From the NCBI GenBank assembly GCA_038251315.1, contig JBBSBK010000001.1, positions 14,070 to 78,069 on the forward strand: a stretch of 64,000 bases of DNA. Direction: 5' to 3'. The notes below the pieces were generated by a model, which saw nothing but the letters and a program-made list of their open reading frames with translations, did no database searches and was not told the origin of the DNA. This stretch comes from JBBKXP01 sp038251315 (GTDB lineage Bacteria; Pseudomonadota; Alphaproteobacteria; Rhodobacterales; Rhodobacteraceae). The translations under genes were made by a program, and so were the position numbers. Numbering within the stretch: the stretch's first letter is position 1; the number at the start of each line of letters is the position of its first letter. Below are positions 1-10,229 of the stretch, one piece after another.

Positions 1-23
1 AGCGCCAATAGCGGTACCGCGCC

Positions 24-293
24 ATGACCAAAACCTGGGTCCGCGTTCGTCACATGATGCCACCCGGCCACGTCCGGACCCCCACCTATCTGCGCGGCAA
101 GACCGGCGTGATCGAACGCCCCCTCGGTCCCTTCCCCAACCCCGAGGCGCGCGCCTATGGCCGTCCCGGCGACCCGCGCGACCTGTTCAGGGTGAGGTTC
201 CGGATGGCTGATATTTGGAACGATGCCGTCCACCCCGATGACACGCTGGATGCAGAGATCTATGCGCACTGGCTTGAACCGCTGAAAGACTGA
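24..293 (+). CDS. Nitrile hydratase beta-subunit-like protein (C-terminal SH3-like domain only)
   Basis: An 89-residue protein resembling the C-terminal half of nitrile hydratase beta or the small alpha subunit of thiocyanate hydrolase. It has the barrel-type features of that family: an early RVRHMMPPGHVR stretch, a YLRGKTGVIE core and a late DLFRVRF strand. Full nitrile hydratase beta chains exceed 200 residues, so the N-terminal half is presumably a separate gene upstream of this window. The stop lies one base before the start of the alpha-like gene at 295, so the two are almost certainly co-translated and form one enzyme. The substrate (nitrile, thiocyanate or other) cannot be read from the sequence. 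Confidence 0.75.
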   Translation: MTKTWVRVRHMMPPGHVRTPTYLRGKTGVIERPLGPFPNPEARAYGRPGDPRDLFRVRFRMADIWNDAVHPDDTLDAEIYAHWLEPLKD

Positions 294-294
294 T

Positions 295-936
295 ATGCCG
301 CACGACCATCATGACCACCTTTCGCCCTCGGGGCACCCATACCGGCCCGACGACGATACCCCGCTCAGTTATTGGCAGACCCTTGAAATAGCGGTGCGTG
401 AACTGCTGATCGGCAAGGGCGTGACCACCGCCGCCGAGATCGCCGCACAGATCGACCGGATGGATGCGCGCAGTCCCGCGAACGGCGCGGCCGTTATCGC
501 CCGCGCCTGGACCGACCCGGGATTTCAAGAACGGCTGCTCCAGGATGCGAGCGCAGCCAGTCGCGAGATGGGCTTTGACATCGGCCCGCTGCGGCTGATC
601 GCCGTGGAAAACACGCCCGACATCCATAACGTGATCGTTTGCACCTTGTGTTCCTGCTATCCGCGCAACCTGCTCGGCCTGCCGCCCGACTGGTACAAAT
701 CCCGCGCCTACCGCAGCCGCACCGTGCGCGAACCGCGCGCCGTTCTGGCCGAATTCGGGCTGGTCCTGCCCGACACGACGACCGTCCGGGTCCACGACAG
801 CACCGCCGACATGCGCTATATCGTGATCCCAGCGCGGCCCGACGGGACTGACGGCTGGTCTGCGGACCGGCTCGCGACGCTTGTCACCCGCGACAGCATG
901 ATCGGCACCGCGACGGCCCTCCCCGGACCGGGTTGA
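295..936 (+). CDS. Nitrile hydratase alpha subunit / thiocyanate hydrolase gamma-like, cobalt-type
   Basis: Metal-binding catalytic subunit of the nitrile hydratase family, 213 residues. The active-site claw VCTLCSCY is present with Cys116, Cys119 and Cys121; Thr117 in second position is typical of the cobalt-type enzymes, whereas iron-type enzymes have Ser. The following YPRNLLGLPPDWYK segment and the REPRAVLAEFG helix are family signatures. The N-terminus is His-rich. It follows the beta-like gene directly, and the beta-before-alpha order is usual for cobalt-type enzymes. No activator or cobalt-transport gene follows. The enzyme would hydrate nitriles to amides, or hydrolyse thiocyanate if the partner subunits are of that kind. 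Confidence 0.82.
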   Translation: MPHDHHDHLSPSGHPYRPDDDTPLSYWQTLEIAVRELLIGKGVTTAAEIAAQIDRMDARSPANGAAVIARAWTDPGFQERLLQDASAASREMGFDIGPLRLIAVENTPDIHNVIVCTLCSCYPRNLLGLPPDWYKSRAYRSRTVREPRAVLAEFGLVLPDTTTVRVHDSTADMRYIVIPARPDGTDGWSADRLATLVTRDSMIGTATALPGPG

Positions 937-988
937 GCTCGAGCAGGCGCGCCGCTATTTCAGGCCGAACCAAAACGTGGACCCCGGC

Positions 989-1858
989 ATGAGCGACGAC
1001 AGATCCAGCACGACCGACTGGCTTATCGACCGGGTTCTGCGCGGCCTGATCGCCACCGTCATGGCGCTGCCTTACCGGCGGCGAGTCCCGGCAATGGGAT
1101 GGCTGGTCCGCCGGATCATCGGCCCGCTCGCAGGGTATCGTCGCCAGGCAATTGAAAACTTATCACTGATCCATCCGGCGATGCCCCCGGCCGAACGTCG
1201 CCGGATCGCAGACTCGGTCTGCGACAACTTTGGCCGCACCCTGATCGAAAATTATTCCGGGGCAGCATTCGGCGCGCATTTGAAAGAAGCGCCGATCACC
1301 GGTAACGGCCTTGCCGCCGTGGCAAAGGCGCGCAACGAAGGGCGCCCGGTGATCTTTGTCACCGGCCATTTCGGCAACCACGAGGCTCCCCGTCAGGTGC
1401 TGACCGCAATGGGCTACAAGATCGGCGGCCTGTTCCGCCCGATGCAGAACCAGTTCTTCAACGACCACTACGCCCGCACCATGACCGAAATGTCCGGCCC
1501 GGTGTTCGCACAGGGCCATCGCGGCACGATGGGCTTCGTGCGGTTTCTGCGGAAAGGCGGGATGGGAACGCTGCTTTTCGACGTCCGCGTGGTCAAAGCC
1601 CAACTGATCGAATTTCTGGGTCACCCGGCCCTGACGTCAACGTCCGCCGCCGATTTCGCATTGAAGTTCAATGCCCTGCTGGTGCCCTACTTCGGCATAC
1701 GCCAACCCGACGGCCTTTCGTTCGAGATCGCTATCGAAGACCCTATTGCGCATTCGGACGCCCTGACGATGACTATCGAAATGACCCGCCGGCTTGAATC
1801 TCGGATCGCCGTCAATTCCGAACAATGGTTCTGGATACACCGGCGCTGGCGGGCCTAA
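989..1858 (+). CDS. Lysophospholipid acyltransferase family protein (LpxL/HtrB-like)
   Basis: A 289-residue protein of the lipid A late-acyltransferase (LPLAT) family, expected at the inner membrane transferring an acyl chain to a lipid A or related lipid acceptor. The H-x4-E catalytic motif is visible as GHFGNHE (His127, Glu132), with a downstream GTLLFDVRV stretch in the position of the substrate-binding block. An early hydrophobic segment (LIATVMALPY) precedes it. A GTG 12 bases upstream at 977 is an alternative start; ATG at 989 is preferred by codon, though neither has a good ribosome binding site. The stop codon interlocks with that of the convergent DUF1223 gene. The exact acceptor is unknown. 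Confidence 0.75.
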   Translation: MSDDRSSTTDWLIDRVLRGLIATVMALPYRRRVPAMGWLVRRIIGPLAGYRRQAIENLSLIHPAMPPAERRRIADSVCDNFGRTLIENYSGAAFGAHLKEAPITGNGLAAVAKARNEGRPVIFVTGHFGNHEAPRQVLTAMGYKIGGLFRPMQNQFFNDHYARTMTEMSGPVFAQGHRGTMGFVRFLRKGGMGTLLFDVRVVKAQLIEFLGHPALTSTSAADFALKFNALLVPYFGIRQPDGLSFEIAIEDPIAHSDALTMTIEMTRRLESRIAVNSEQWFWIHRRWRA

Positions 1859-2547
1859 CGCAAACGCGCTGCCGCCACGATGGGCCCAAATGCAGCGTCC
1901 TGCACGATCACGACGATCGGCGCATTACCCGACACAGGCGTTGTGATATCCAGGGCCGCACGCCCGTTCCACTGCCCGACCACGTCCCAGGCGGTGACGA
2001 TATTGGAATAGGCGATGGTGCGCCCGGCGTTTTCGCCGCGATCGATCGCCACCTGTGCCTCGGGCGTGTAACGCACCACCTGCACCACCATGTCGCGCCC
2101 GCCTTGCCCCGGCGTTGCCGCAATATGCAGGCTGTCGCCGGATCGATTGACGCTCAAGCCAACGCCACTGGGGCGTTGCGCCGCGACCGCATCCATGAGT
2201 GCCATCGACTTGGCCCCGACAACGAAATCGCTGCCGCCGATGATGAACTGCGGCGTATATACGGTGCGGGCTTGCGCCGCGCGCGCAAACCCGTGTTGGC
2301 GGCGAGTAAAAGCGGGACTGCCAAAGCTGTCTTTCCAGCCGATGTAGTCCCAGTAGTCAACATGCAGCGCCAACGCGATGATGTCGTCGCGTCCGGCAAG
2401 ACTGCGCATGATCTCATCCGCCGGCGGGCACGACGAACAGCCCTGCGATGTATACAGCTCGACCACAACCGGGCTGGTTTGCGCCATGCCGATGTCAGCC
2501 ATCCCGAATGTCGCCGCCGTCAATGCGGCAGCCATGAAATGTCGCAT
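1855..2547 (-). CDS. DUF1223 family secreted thioredoxin-fold protein
   Basis: A 230-residue member of the DUF1223 family, which has a thioredoxin-like fold. The chosen ATG gives a signal peptide (hydrophobic AAALTAATFGMADIG, cleavage near MAQ). Mature features are VVVELYTSQGCSSCPPADE, with a CSSC pair in the redox position, and the HVDYWDYIGWKD block characteristic of the family. Upstream in-frame codons to 2613 would add residues before the signal peptide and are unlikely to be used. The gene is divergent from acnA and convergent with the acyltransferase. The biochemical role is unknown; a periplasmic thiol-disulfide function is inference only. Confidence 0.8.
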   Translation of the reverse strand: MRHFMAAALTAATFGMADIGMAQTSPVVVELYTSQGCSSCPPADEIMRSLAGRDDIIALALHVDYWDYIGWKDSFGSPAFTRRQHGFARAAQARTVYTPQFIIGGSDFVVGAKSMALMDAVAAQRPSGVGLSVNRSGDSLHIAATPGQGGRDMVVQVVRYTPEAQVAIDRGENAGRTIAYSNIVTAWDVVGQWNGRAALDITTPVSGNAPIVVIVQDAAFGPIVAAARLR

Positions 2548-2648
2548 GATGTGTCCCGCCCTTTGCGTTTTATTGTCTGTCGCACATCGGCCCTGAAATG
2601 AAAAATCAACCAACCGCGAGACGTCCGTCAGAACGTGTGAGTGACACC

Positions 2649-2679
2649 TTGGCTTTCATTGTGTGCAATGGTATACAAT
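2649..2679 (+). promoter_or_regulatory. Candidate acnA promoter with a partly palindromic core
   Basis: TTGGCT (2649-2654) and TATACA (2672-2677) are separated by 17 bases; TACAAT at 2674-2679 is an alternative -10. The segment 2657-2678 forms an imperfect inverted repeat, ATTGT...ACAAT around a GTATAC-like half, reminiscent of GntR-family operators. It lies about 90 bases upstream of the aconitase ATG. Eye-read prediction only. Confidence 0.4.
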
Positions 2680-2768
2680 CGACTAGCTGATTACTTGTAT
2701 GACAGTCCGGCTTGAGGCAAAAGCGTAGCAAGCCCGTCAATGTCGAAATTTGCTGCAAAGGACCGCAC

Positions 2769-5543
<2,775 letters not shown>

Positions 5544-5555
5544 AAATGTGCTGAC

Positions 5556-5580
5556 GGGTGTGGATGATTCATGCACACCC
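5556..5580. promoter_or_regulatory. 25-bp imperfect palindrome upstream of the ccdA remnant
   Basis: GGGTGTG (5556-5562) is matched by CACACCC (5574-5580), with a second inner pair ATG/CAT around an ATT loop. It starts 12 bases after the acnA stop and ends 13 bases before the ccdA start. It could be the autoregulatory operator of the toxin-antitoxin operon or a weak terminator of acnA; no T-tract follows, which favours the operator reading. Confidence 0.45.
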
Positions 5581-5593
5581 AAAAGGACACGCA

Positions 5594-5824
5594 ATGGCAA
5601 CGATACGCAAGTAGCGGACCAGCGTGACTATCGATGCCGAAATTTTTGACGCCGCGCGTCAGATGGATTTGAAAGTTTCCGCCATAAGCGAGGCGGCGAT
5701 CGGAGTGGCGGTCAGTGACGAACGCACGAAGATTTAGCGCAGCAATAATGCACAGGCGATTGCGGCAAACAATGAATGGATCGTCCAAGATGGCGTCCCG
5801 CTTTCCAGGTACCGCAAGTTCTGA
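5594..5824 (+). pseudogene. ccdA-type antitoxin gene interrupted by two amber codons
   Basis: Read through its stops, this 76-codon frame encodes a CcdA-like antitoxin. There is an N-terminal ribbon-helix-helix segment (SVTIDAEIFDAARQMDLKVS), an alanine-rich helix, and the toxin-binding tail NAQAIAANNEWIVQDGVPLSRYRKF. TAG occurs at codon 7 (5612-5614) and codon 48 (5735-5737). The second sits where relatives have Trp, so it looks like TGG to TAG. Other genes here (for example hisH and hisE) end in TAG, so reassignment of the codon is not supported. The frame ends 5 bases before ccdB, the usual operon spacing. Internal starts (GTG 5624, ATG 5663) could at most yield short fragments. Confidence 0.72.
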
Positions 5825-5829
5825 AAGCG

Positions 5830-6138
5830 ATGTCTCGACAGTTTGATATCTACCAAACCATTGATGGCAGAACACTTCTGGTTATCCAAAGCAATCTTTT
5901 GGATCCCATGAAAACACGCGTGGTCATGGCGTTGATGCCGCTCGAATCCCCCAGAACCATCAATGCCCAGATGAACCCGCGAATAAGTGTCGGCCTACAA
6001 ACGATGACCCTGATGCCGCAACTGACTGCGACACTTACAATCGCCGAACTTAGAAAATATATCGCCTCTGCGGCCACTGATCACGACAGATTCACACGGG
6101 CGATCAACGTTTTGCTGTCAGGCGTCGGACGCCTTTAG
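5830..6138 (+). CDS. CcdB family toxin (DNA gyrase poison family), reading frame intact
   Basis: A 102-residue CcdB-like protein: N-terminal FDIYQT strand, the conserved LLVIQSNLLDPMKTRVVMALMP core matching the Q-S-D/N-hydrophobic-D segment of CcdB, PRISV and a C-terminal helix ending in INVLLSGV. In F-plasmid CcdB the last residues are Trp-Gly-Ile and the Trp is needed to poison gyrase; here the aligned residues are Ser-Gly-Val, so toxicity is uncertain. ATG at 5830 is chosen because it gives the standard CcdB N-terminus just after the ccdA frame; an earlier in-frame ATG at 5776 lies inside ccdA. The stop interlocks with that of the convergent phosphomannomutase gene. Confidence 0.75.
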   Translation: MSRQFDIYQTIDGRTLLVIQSNLLDPMKTRVVMALMPLESPRTINAQMNPRISVGLQTMTLMPQLTATLTIAELRKYIASAATDHDRFTRAINVLLSGVGRL

Positions 6139-7511
6139 AGTCCGCCTGCCGCTACCAACATCTCCGAAACCTCCTCCACTTTCGCAGCGAGTAAGCCCCG
6201 ATCCCCCCGCGTCTCGATATTCAGCCGCAGCAGCGCCTCAGTGTTGGACCGCCGCAGATTCACCCGCCAGTCCCCCATATCCAGACTGATCCCATCCAGG
6301 CGGCTGTCGCGGCGCGCCTGCCCGACATAGGCCGCCTCGAACGCAGTCACCGCCGCATCCACATCCGCCAGCTTGAAATTGATCTCACCCGACGACGGAT
6401 AGGCCGCCTGCATTCTGGCCACCATCGCCGACAGGGGGCGCATCGACCGAGACAACAATTCAGCTACCAGCAGGGCCGGAATCATTCCGGAATCGCAATA
6501 CATGAAACGGCGGAAGTAATGGTGTGCTGACATCTCTCCACCATAGATCGCATCGACCTCGCGCATCTTGGCTTTGACATGGGCGTGTCCCGTCTGTGAC
6601 GTCACTGGCACCCCGCCCGCCGCGCGAACGACATCAATAGTGTTCCACATCACGCGGGGATCATGAACGATCTTTGCGCCCGGCTCTTTCGCAAGAAACG
6701 CCTGGGCCAGCAGGGCGACAACATATTCGCCGTCGATGAACTTTCCCTTTTCGTCAAAGAAAAAGCAGCGATCAAAATCGCCGTCCCAAGCCACGCCCAG
6801 ATCGGCACCCGCGCCCACCACCGCATCCCCGGTGACGGGTTGGTTTTCCGGCAGCAACGGATTCGGGATGCCGTTGGGAAAGGTGCTGTCAGGCGGATGA
6901 TTCAGCCGGACGAAATCAAACGGCACGACGCGGCTCCGCAACCCCTCTGCCAGTGCGTCGAAAGTCGGCCCTGCCGCCCCGTTTCCCGCGTTCACGACGA
7001 TGCGCAACGGCGTCAGCCCCGTTGGATCAAGATACCCCAGTACATGGTCAACATAGGCGGCGCGCGGGTCTTCATGCCGCACTTTACCGCGCCCGGTCAC
7101 GACATCAAAGACCCCCGCCAGCGCCATGTTGCGGATCGCGTCCAGCCCCGACGCCCCTGAGATTGGGCGCGCCCCCTTTTTCACCAACTTGATGCCGTTG
7201 TAATCAATCGGGTTATGCGACGCGGTGACCATCAGCCCGCCGCCGGCCCGAAAATGATCGGTTGCGAAATAGACCTCTTCCGTGCCGCAAAGCCCGATGT
7301 CGATTACATCGGCCCCGCCATCGCGCAATCCATTGGTCAATGCGGCCGCCAATGCCGGACTGCTGGCGCGGACATCGTGCCCCACGACCACGACGCCCGG
7401 CCGCATGACACTGGCGAATGCCCGGCCAATGCGATGCGCCAGCCCCTCATCGAGATCGATACCCAGACGCCCGCGCACGTCGTAACTCTTGAAGGCGTCG
7501 CGATGCGCCAT
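6135..7511 (-). CDS. Phosphomannomutase/phosphoglucomutase
   Basis: A 458-residue alpha-D-phosphohexomutase (AlgC/ManB/CpsG type), interconverting mannose-6-P and mannose-1-P (and probably the glucose equivalents) for surface polysaccharide precursors. The four family landmarks are present in order: catalytic phosphoserine loop TASHNPIDYNG, metal loop DGDFDRCFF, sugar-binding loop GGEMSAHHYF, and C-terminal phosphate-binding RRSNTEALLRLN. Its start overlaps the ccmG stop by one base (TGATG), so it is translated from the end of the ccm operon. Specificity between mannose and glucose cannot be settled by eye. Confidence 0.92.
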   Translation of the reverse strand: MAHRDAFKSYDVRGRLGIDLDEGLAHRIGRAFASVMRPGVVVVGHDVRASSPALAAALTNGLRDGGADVIDIGLCGTEEVYFATDHFRAGGGLMVTASHNPIDYNGIKLVKKGARPISGASGLDAIRNMALAGVFDVVTGRGKVRHEDPRAAYVDHVLGYLDPTGLTPLRIVVNAGNGAAGPTFDALAEGLRSRVVPFDFVRLNHPPDSTFPNGIPNPLLPENQPVTGDAVVGAGADLGVAWDGDFDRCFFFDEKGKFIDGEYVVALLAQAFLAKEPGAKIVHDPRVMWNTIDVVRAAGGVPVTSQTGHAHVKAKMREVDAIYGGEMSAHHYFRRFMYCDSGMIPALLVAELLSRSMRPLSAMVARMQAAYPSSGEINFKLADVDAAVTAFEAAYVGQARRDSRLDGISLDMGDWRVNLRRSNTEALLRLNIETRGDRGLLAAKVEEVSEMLVAAGGL

Positions 7512-8050
7512 CAGTTGCCCAACGCCGCGTTCAGGGCGGGCAGAAACCGCTGTTCGTAATCCGACCCGACCAGCGGACCGGCAAAGCGGAACAGAACCGT
7601 GCCGTCACCCGCAATGATAAAGGTTTCGGGCGGCGCGGTGACGCCCCAATCGATCGATACCCGGCCTCGCGGATCGAACCCGAGGGCGAAGAAAGGGTCG
7701 CCCTGGTCAGTAAGATACTGCTGCGCCGCATCCGCCTGATCGCGGAAATTGATCCCCGCGACGCGGACCCCATCAGCGGACATCGTGGTCAGCACCGGGT
7801 GTTCGGCACGGCATGGCGGACACCAACTGGCCCAGAAATTCACGACAGTCACGTCGCCGCCCTGCAGATCGGCGTCCGTCAGTCTTACCCGCCCCGGCAA
7901 CCCCTCGATCGGCACCGCAGGGGCCGGTTTGCCGATGAACGTCGACGGCAGGTTCTGGCCCTGGCCCCAATACATGCCGCCCAGAAAAAGCCCGGCGATG
8001 GCTGCGAAAAGCACCGGGGGGATGAATACCAAAGACGATACCCTAGCCAC
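7511..8050 (-). CDS. ccmG: Thiol:disulfide interchange protein CcmG/DsbE
   Basis: Membrane-anchored periplasmic thioredoxin that keeps the apocytochrome c haem-binding cysteines reduced during System I cytochrome c maturation. The active site is WASWCPPCRAEHP, and a family GVTAPPETFII block with the cis-proline follows. The N-terminal anchor is FIPPVLFAAIAGLFLGG. A GTG at 8050 overlaps the ccmD stop and puts the anchor at the very N-terminus, giving 179 residues; an earlier start at 8092 adds charged residues encoded inside ccmD and is less likely. Confidence 0.93.
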   Translation of the reverse strand: MARVSSLVFIPPVLFAAIAGLFLGGMYWGQGQNLPSTFIGKPAPAVPIEGLPGRVRLTDADLQGGDVTVVNFWASWCPPCRAEHPVLTTMSADGVRVAGINFRDQADAAQQYLTDQGDPFFALGFDPRGRVSIDWGVTAPPETFIIAGDGTVLFRFAGPLVGSDYEQRFLPALNAALGN

Positions 8051-8195
8051 GTCCTTGCCCCCGCTCGATCTTGGCCAGGGCCCGCGCGACACGGGTCGCC
8101 CGCAACAGTACCCAGGCTACCAACCCGAAAAGCAAGCCGAGGCTTGCCCCGTAGGCCGCCAGAACCGGCCCCGCATACGTCCCCAGATCAAGCAT
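8043..8195 (-). CDS. ccmD: Haem exporter protein CcmD
   Basis: A 50-residue single-span protein read directly from the minus strand. It begins MLDLGTYAGPVLAAYG, continues through a membrane segment (LGLLFGLVAWVLL), and ends in a basic helix (RATRVARALAKIERG). This is the standard CcmD plan; CcmD helps release haem-loaded CcmE from the CcmABC complex. The start ATG shares its A with the ccmC TAA (TAATG), and the TAG lies within the first codons of ccmG, so the three genes are translationally linked. Confidence 0.9.
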   Translation of the reverse strand: MLDLGTYAGPVLAAYGASLGLLFGLVAWVLLRATRVARALAKIERGQGRG

Positions 8196-8917
8196 TAACC
8201 ACCCCGCGCAATCAGCGCCGAGATTCGGCGCGACCGAATTTCGGTCCGCGTCCCCAGCAGAACCAGCGCGAGAAACAGCAGTACGAACCCGGCGATGGAT
8301 ACCAACAGAGGCAAGTAAAACACATCAGCCACATTGGTTTCCCGGTCCAGCGACAGCGACGCGCCTTGATGCAACCCCTGCGCCCAGAAATTGACGGCAT
8401 AGCGCGACAACAAGGCAAAGACCGATCCGACAAGGCACAGAACGCTCGTCAGGTCGGCCGCCGTGTCCGGGTCGTCGATGGCACCCCAAAGGGCGAGATA
8501 TCCCAGATAGAAAAGGAACAGGATCAGAAATGACGTCAGGCGCGGATCCCAGGCCCACCACGTGCCCCACATCGGCTGACCCCAGATCGCCCCGGTGATC
8601 AGCGCGATCAGGGTCATGACAAGCCCCACAGGGGCCGCCGCCCGCGCCGCCAGGGCGCTGACGTGATGCCGGCGCACCAACCAGATCAGCGAGGCGACCA
8701 GCATCATCAGCCAGGCATTGATTGCCATCAGCGCCGACGGCACATGGATATATATGATCTTGACAGTCGATCCGAAGCGTTCTGCATCGGGGGTGAAAAA
8801 GAACCCCCAGACCAGCCCGACAGTCAGACAAGCCAGCGCCAGCCCGAAAATCCACGGCACCAGCGGCGTGGTCGTGACGATGAACTTTTTCGGATTGGCA
8901 TATTCCCAGATCGACAT
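8195..8917 (-). CDS. ccmC: Haem exporter protein CcmC
   Basis: A 240-residue polytopic inner-membrane protein of cytochrome c maturation that presents haem to the chaperone CcmE. The tryptophan-rich periplasmic haem-handling motif is WGTWWAWDPRLTS, and about six hydrophobic spans are visible, starting with TPLVPWIFGLALACLTVGLVWG. Two histidines flanking the Trp motif, needed for haem ligation in the family, have candidates in the VPSALMAINAW and YAVNFW loops, but I did not align them. Length is normal. It sits between ccmB (41-base gap) and ccmD. Confidence 0.95.
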   Translation of the reverse strand: MSIWEYANPKKFIVTTTPLVPWIFGLALACLTVGLVWGFFFTPDAERFGSTVKIIYIHVPSALMAINAWLMMLVASLIWLVRRHHVSALAARAAAPVGLVMTLIALITGAIWGQPMWGTWWAWDPRLTSFLILFLFYLGYLALWGAIDDPDTAADLTSVLCLVGSVFALLSRYAVNFWAQGLHQGASLSLDRETNVADVFYLPLLVSIAGFVLLFLALVLLGTRTEIRSRRISALIARGG

Positions 8918-8958
8918 GAACGTTACTTATCCTGCCCGACGGGCTGTCTCAATCCCGA

Positions 8959-9615
8959 TCACCGCAGATTGACCCGCAAGGCATAGGCGCTGGCAAACGG
9001 CAAGGCCGCCAGTGCTGCCGCAGATATCGCGCCCAGCAACATCAGCGGCACCGTTACGTCAAGTCCAGCCGCGCCGCGCCGCGCCGCCTCGGCCCCGAAG
9101 ATCAGAGTGGGTACGTAAAGCGGCAGCACCAGCAGCGACATCAGCAACCCGCCCCGGCGCAGGCCAACCGTCAGTGCCGCGCCAAACGTCCCGATCAGCG
9201 ACAGCGACGGCGTGCCCAGCAGCAACCCCAGGAACAGCGGCGCATATGCCGCACCCTCCAGATGCAGCAGGAAACCCAGCGCCGGCGCCGCCAGCGTCAG
9301 CGGTACCCCGGTGGTCAGCCAATGTGCCGCCGCCTTGGCCAACACTACGGATTCCAGCGGCAACGGTGCCGTCGCCAGCAGGCTCAAAGAACCGTCCTCA
9401 TGATCCAGCGCAAAGATCCTGTCGAGCGACAGCAGCGCCGCAAGCAGGGCCGCGACCCACAGGCTACCTGGAGCGATCCGAGCCAGCACCGCTGCATCGG
9501 GGCCAACACCAAAGGGCACAAGTACGATGACGATCAAAAAGAACGCCAAGCCCAGCCCGAAGCCACCCCCGGCGCGCGTCGCAAGGCGCAGATCGCGGGT
9601 CAGCAGCGCGATCAT
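8959..9615 (-). CDS. ccmB: Haem exporter protein CcmB
   Basis: A 218-residue membrane subunit of the CcmAB ABC transporter, which supplies energy for releasing holo-CcmE. About six hydrophobic spans are seen. The family-typical [28 protein letters not shown] block (residues roughly 60-90) is the cytoplasmic coupling region that meets CcmA. Its start overlaps the ccmA stop by four bases. Length fits the family. Confidence 0.94.
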   Translation of the reverse strand: MIALLTRDLRLATRAGGGFGLGLAFFLIVIVLVPFGVGPDAAVLARIAPGSLWVAALLAALLSLDRIFALDHEDGSLSLLATAPLPLESVVLAKAAAHWLTTGVPLTLAAPALGFLLHLEGAAYAPLFLGLLLGTPSLSLIGTFGAALTVGLRRGGLLMSLLVLPLYVPTLIFGAEAARRGAAGLDVTVPLMLLGAISAAALAALPFASAYALRVNLR

Positions 9616-10229
9616 ATAAACATCGCGTCACGCCCGCCCAAAGCGTCGGCAGACGCCTGAAACGCAGTCAGATCCAGCGTCGGCGCGTCCAACCCAAGGT
9701 CGATATGGGTTGCAATCACGGCGATCCCGCCACGGGAGAGATGAACATCGCGCAGGAACACATTGAAAAGACGAACCGAAGCATCATCAAGCGACACCGT
9801 CGGTTCGTCCAGAAACAGCACCTTGCGGCCAATGACGGCCAATCGGGCCAATCCCAGCCGCCGCTTTTGTCCCGCTGACAGCGTGCCCGCCATGCGGCCG
9901 CGCAAGTCGTCCAGATCGAACGACCTCAACGCCGCGGCTATGCCGGTGACGCCGTAAACCTGCGCCCAGAATTCAAGGTTCTCGGCAACGCTCAACTGCG
10001 ATTTGACCCCATCGGCGTGGCTCGCATAGGCGCTCTGTTCAGTCGGGCAATCGACGCTGCCTGCCAACAACGGCTGAAGACCTGCCAGCGTGCGCAACAA
10101 CGTCGTCTTGCCAACCCCGTTCGGCCCCCGAAGGATCAGGGATTCACCAGTCGGAACACTGAAACTGACGCCACTCACCAGCATCGCACCACCGCGCCCG
10201 CAAGCCAGATCAAGCACCCGCAGCATCAA
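9612..10229 (-). CDS. ccmA: Haem exporter ATPase CcmA
   Basis: A 205-residue ABC ATPase of cytochrome c biogenesis. Walker A is [12 protein letters not shown], the signature is [14 protein letters not shown], Walker B is [13 protein letters not shown] and the switch His is in VIATHIDLG. It pairs with CcmB immediately downstream (4-base overlap), and its own start overlaps the preceding Mth938-type gene by four bases. Confidence 0.95.
   Translation of the reverse strand: MMLRVLDLACGRGGAMLVSGVSFSVPTGESLILRGPNGVGKTTLLRTLAGLQPLLAGSVDCPTEQSAYASHADGVKSQLSVAENLEFWAQVYGVTGIAAALRSFDLDDLRGRMAGTLSAGQKRRLGLARLAVIGRKVLFLDEPTVSLDDASVRLFNVFLRDVHLSRGGIAVIATHIDLGLDAPTLDLTAFQASADALGGRDAMFI

Noticed and set aside
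295..936. Nitrile hydratase alpha-like protein as a leader peptide of a modified natural product
   Set aside because: It keeps the complete metal-binding claw and full length and is paired with a beta-like partner; no cyclodehydratase or maturase genes are present.
5594..5824. Amber codon reassignment as the explanation for the ccdA stops
   Set aside because: Several solid genes in the window end in TAG (hisH, hisE, ccmD and others), so TAG is a normal stop here; partial suppression remains possible but is not supported.
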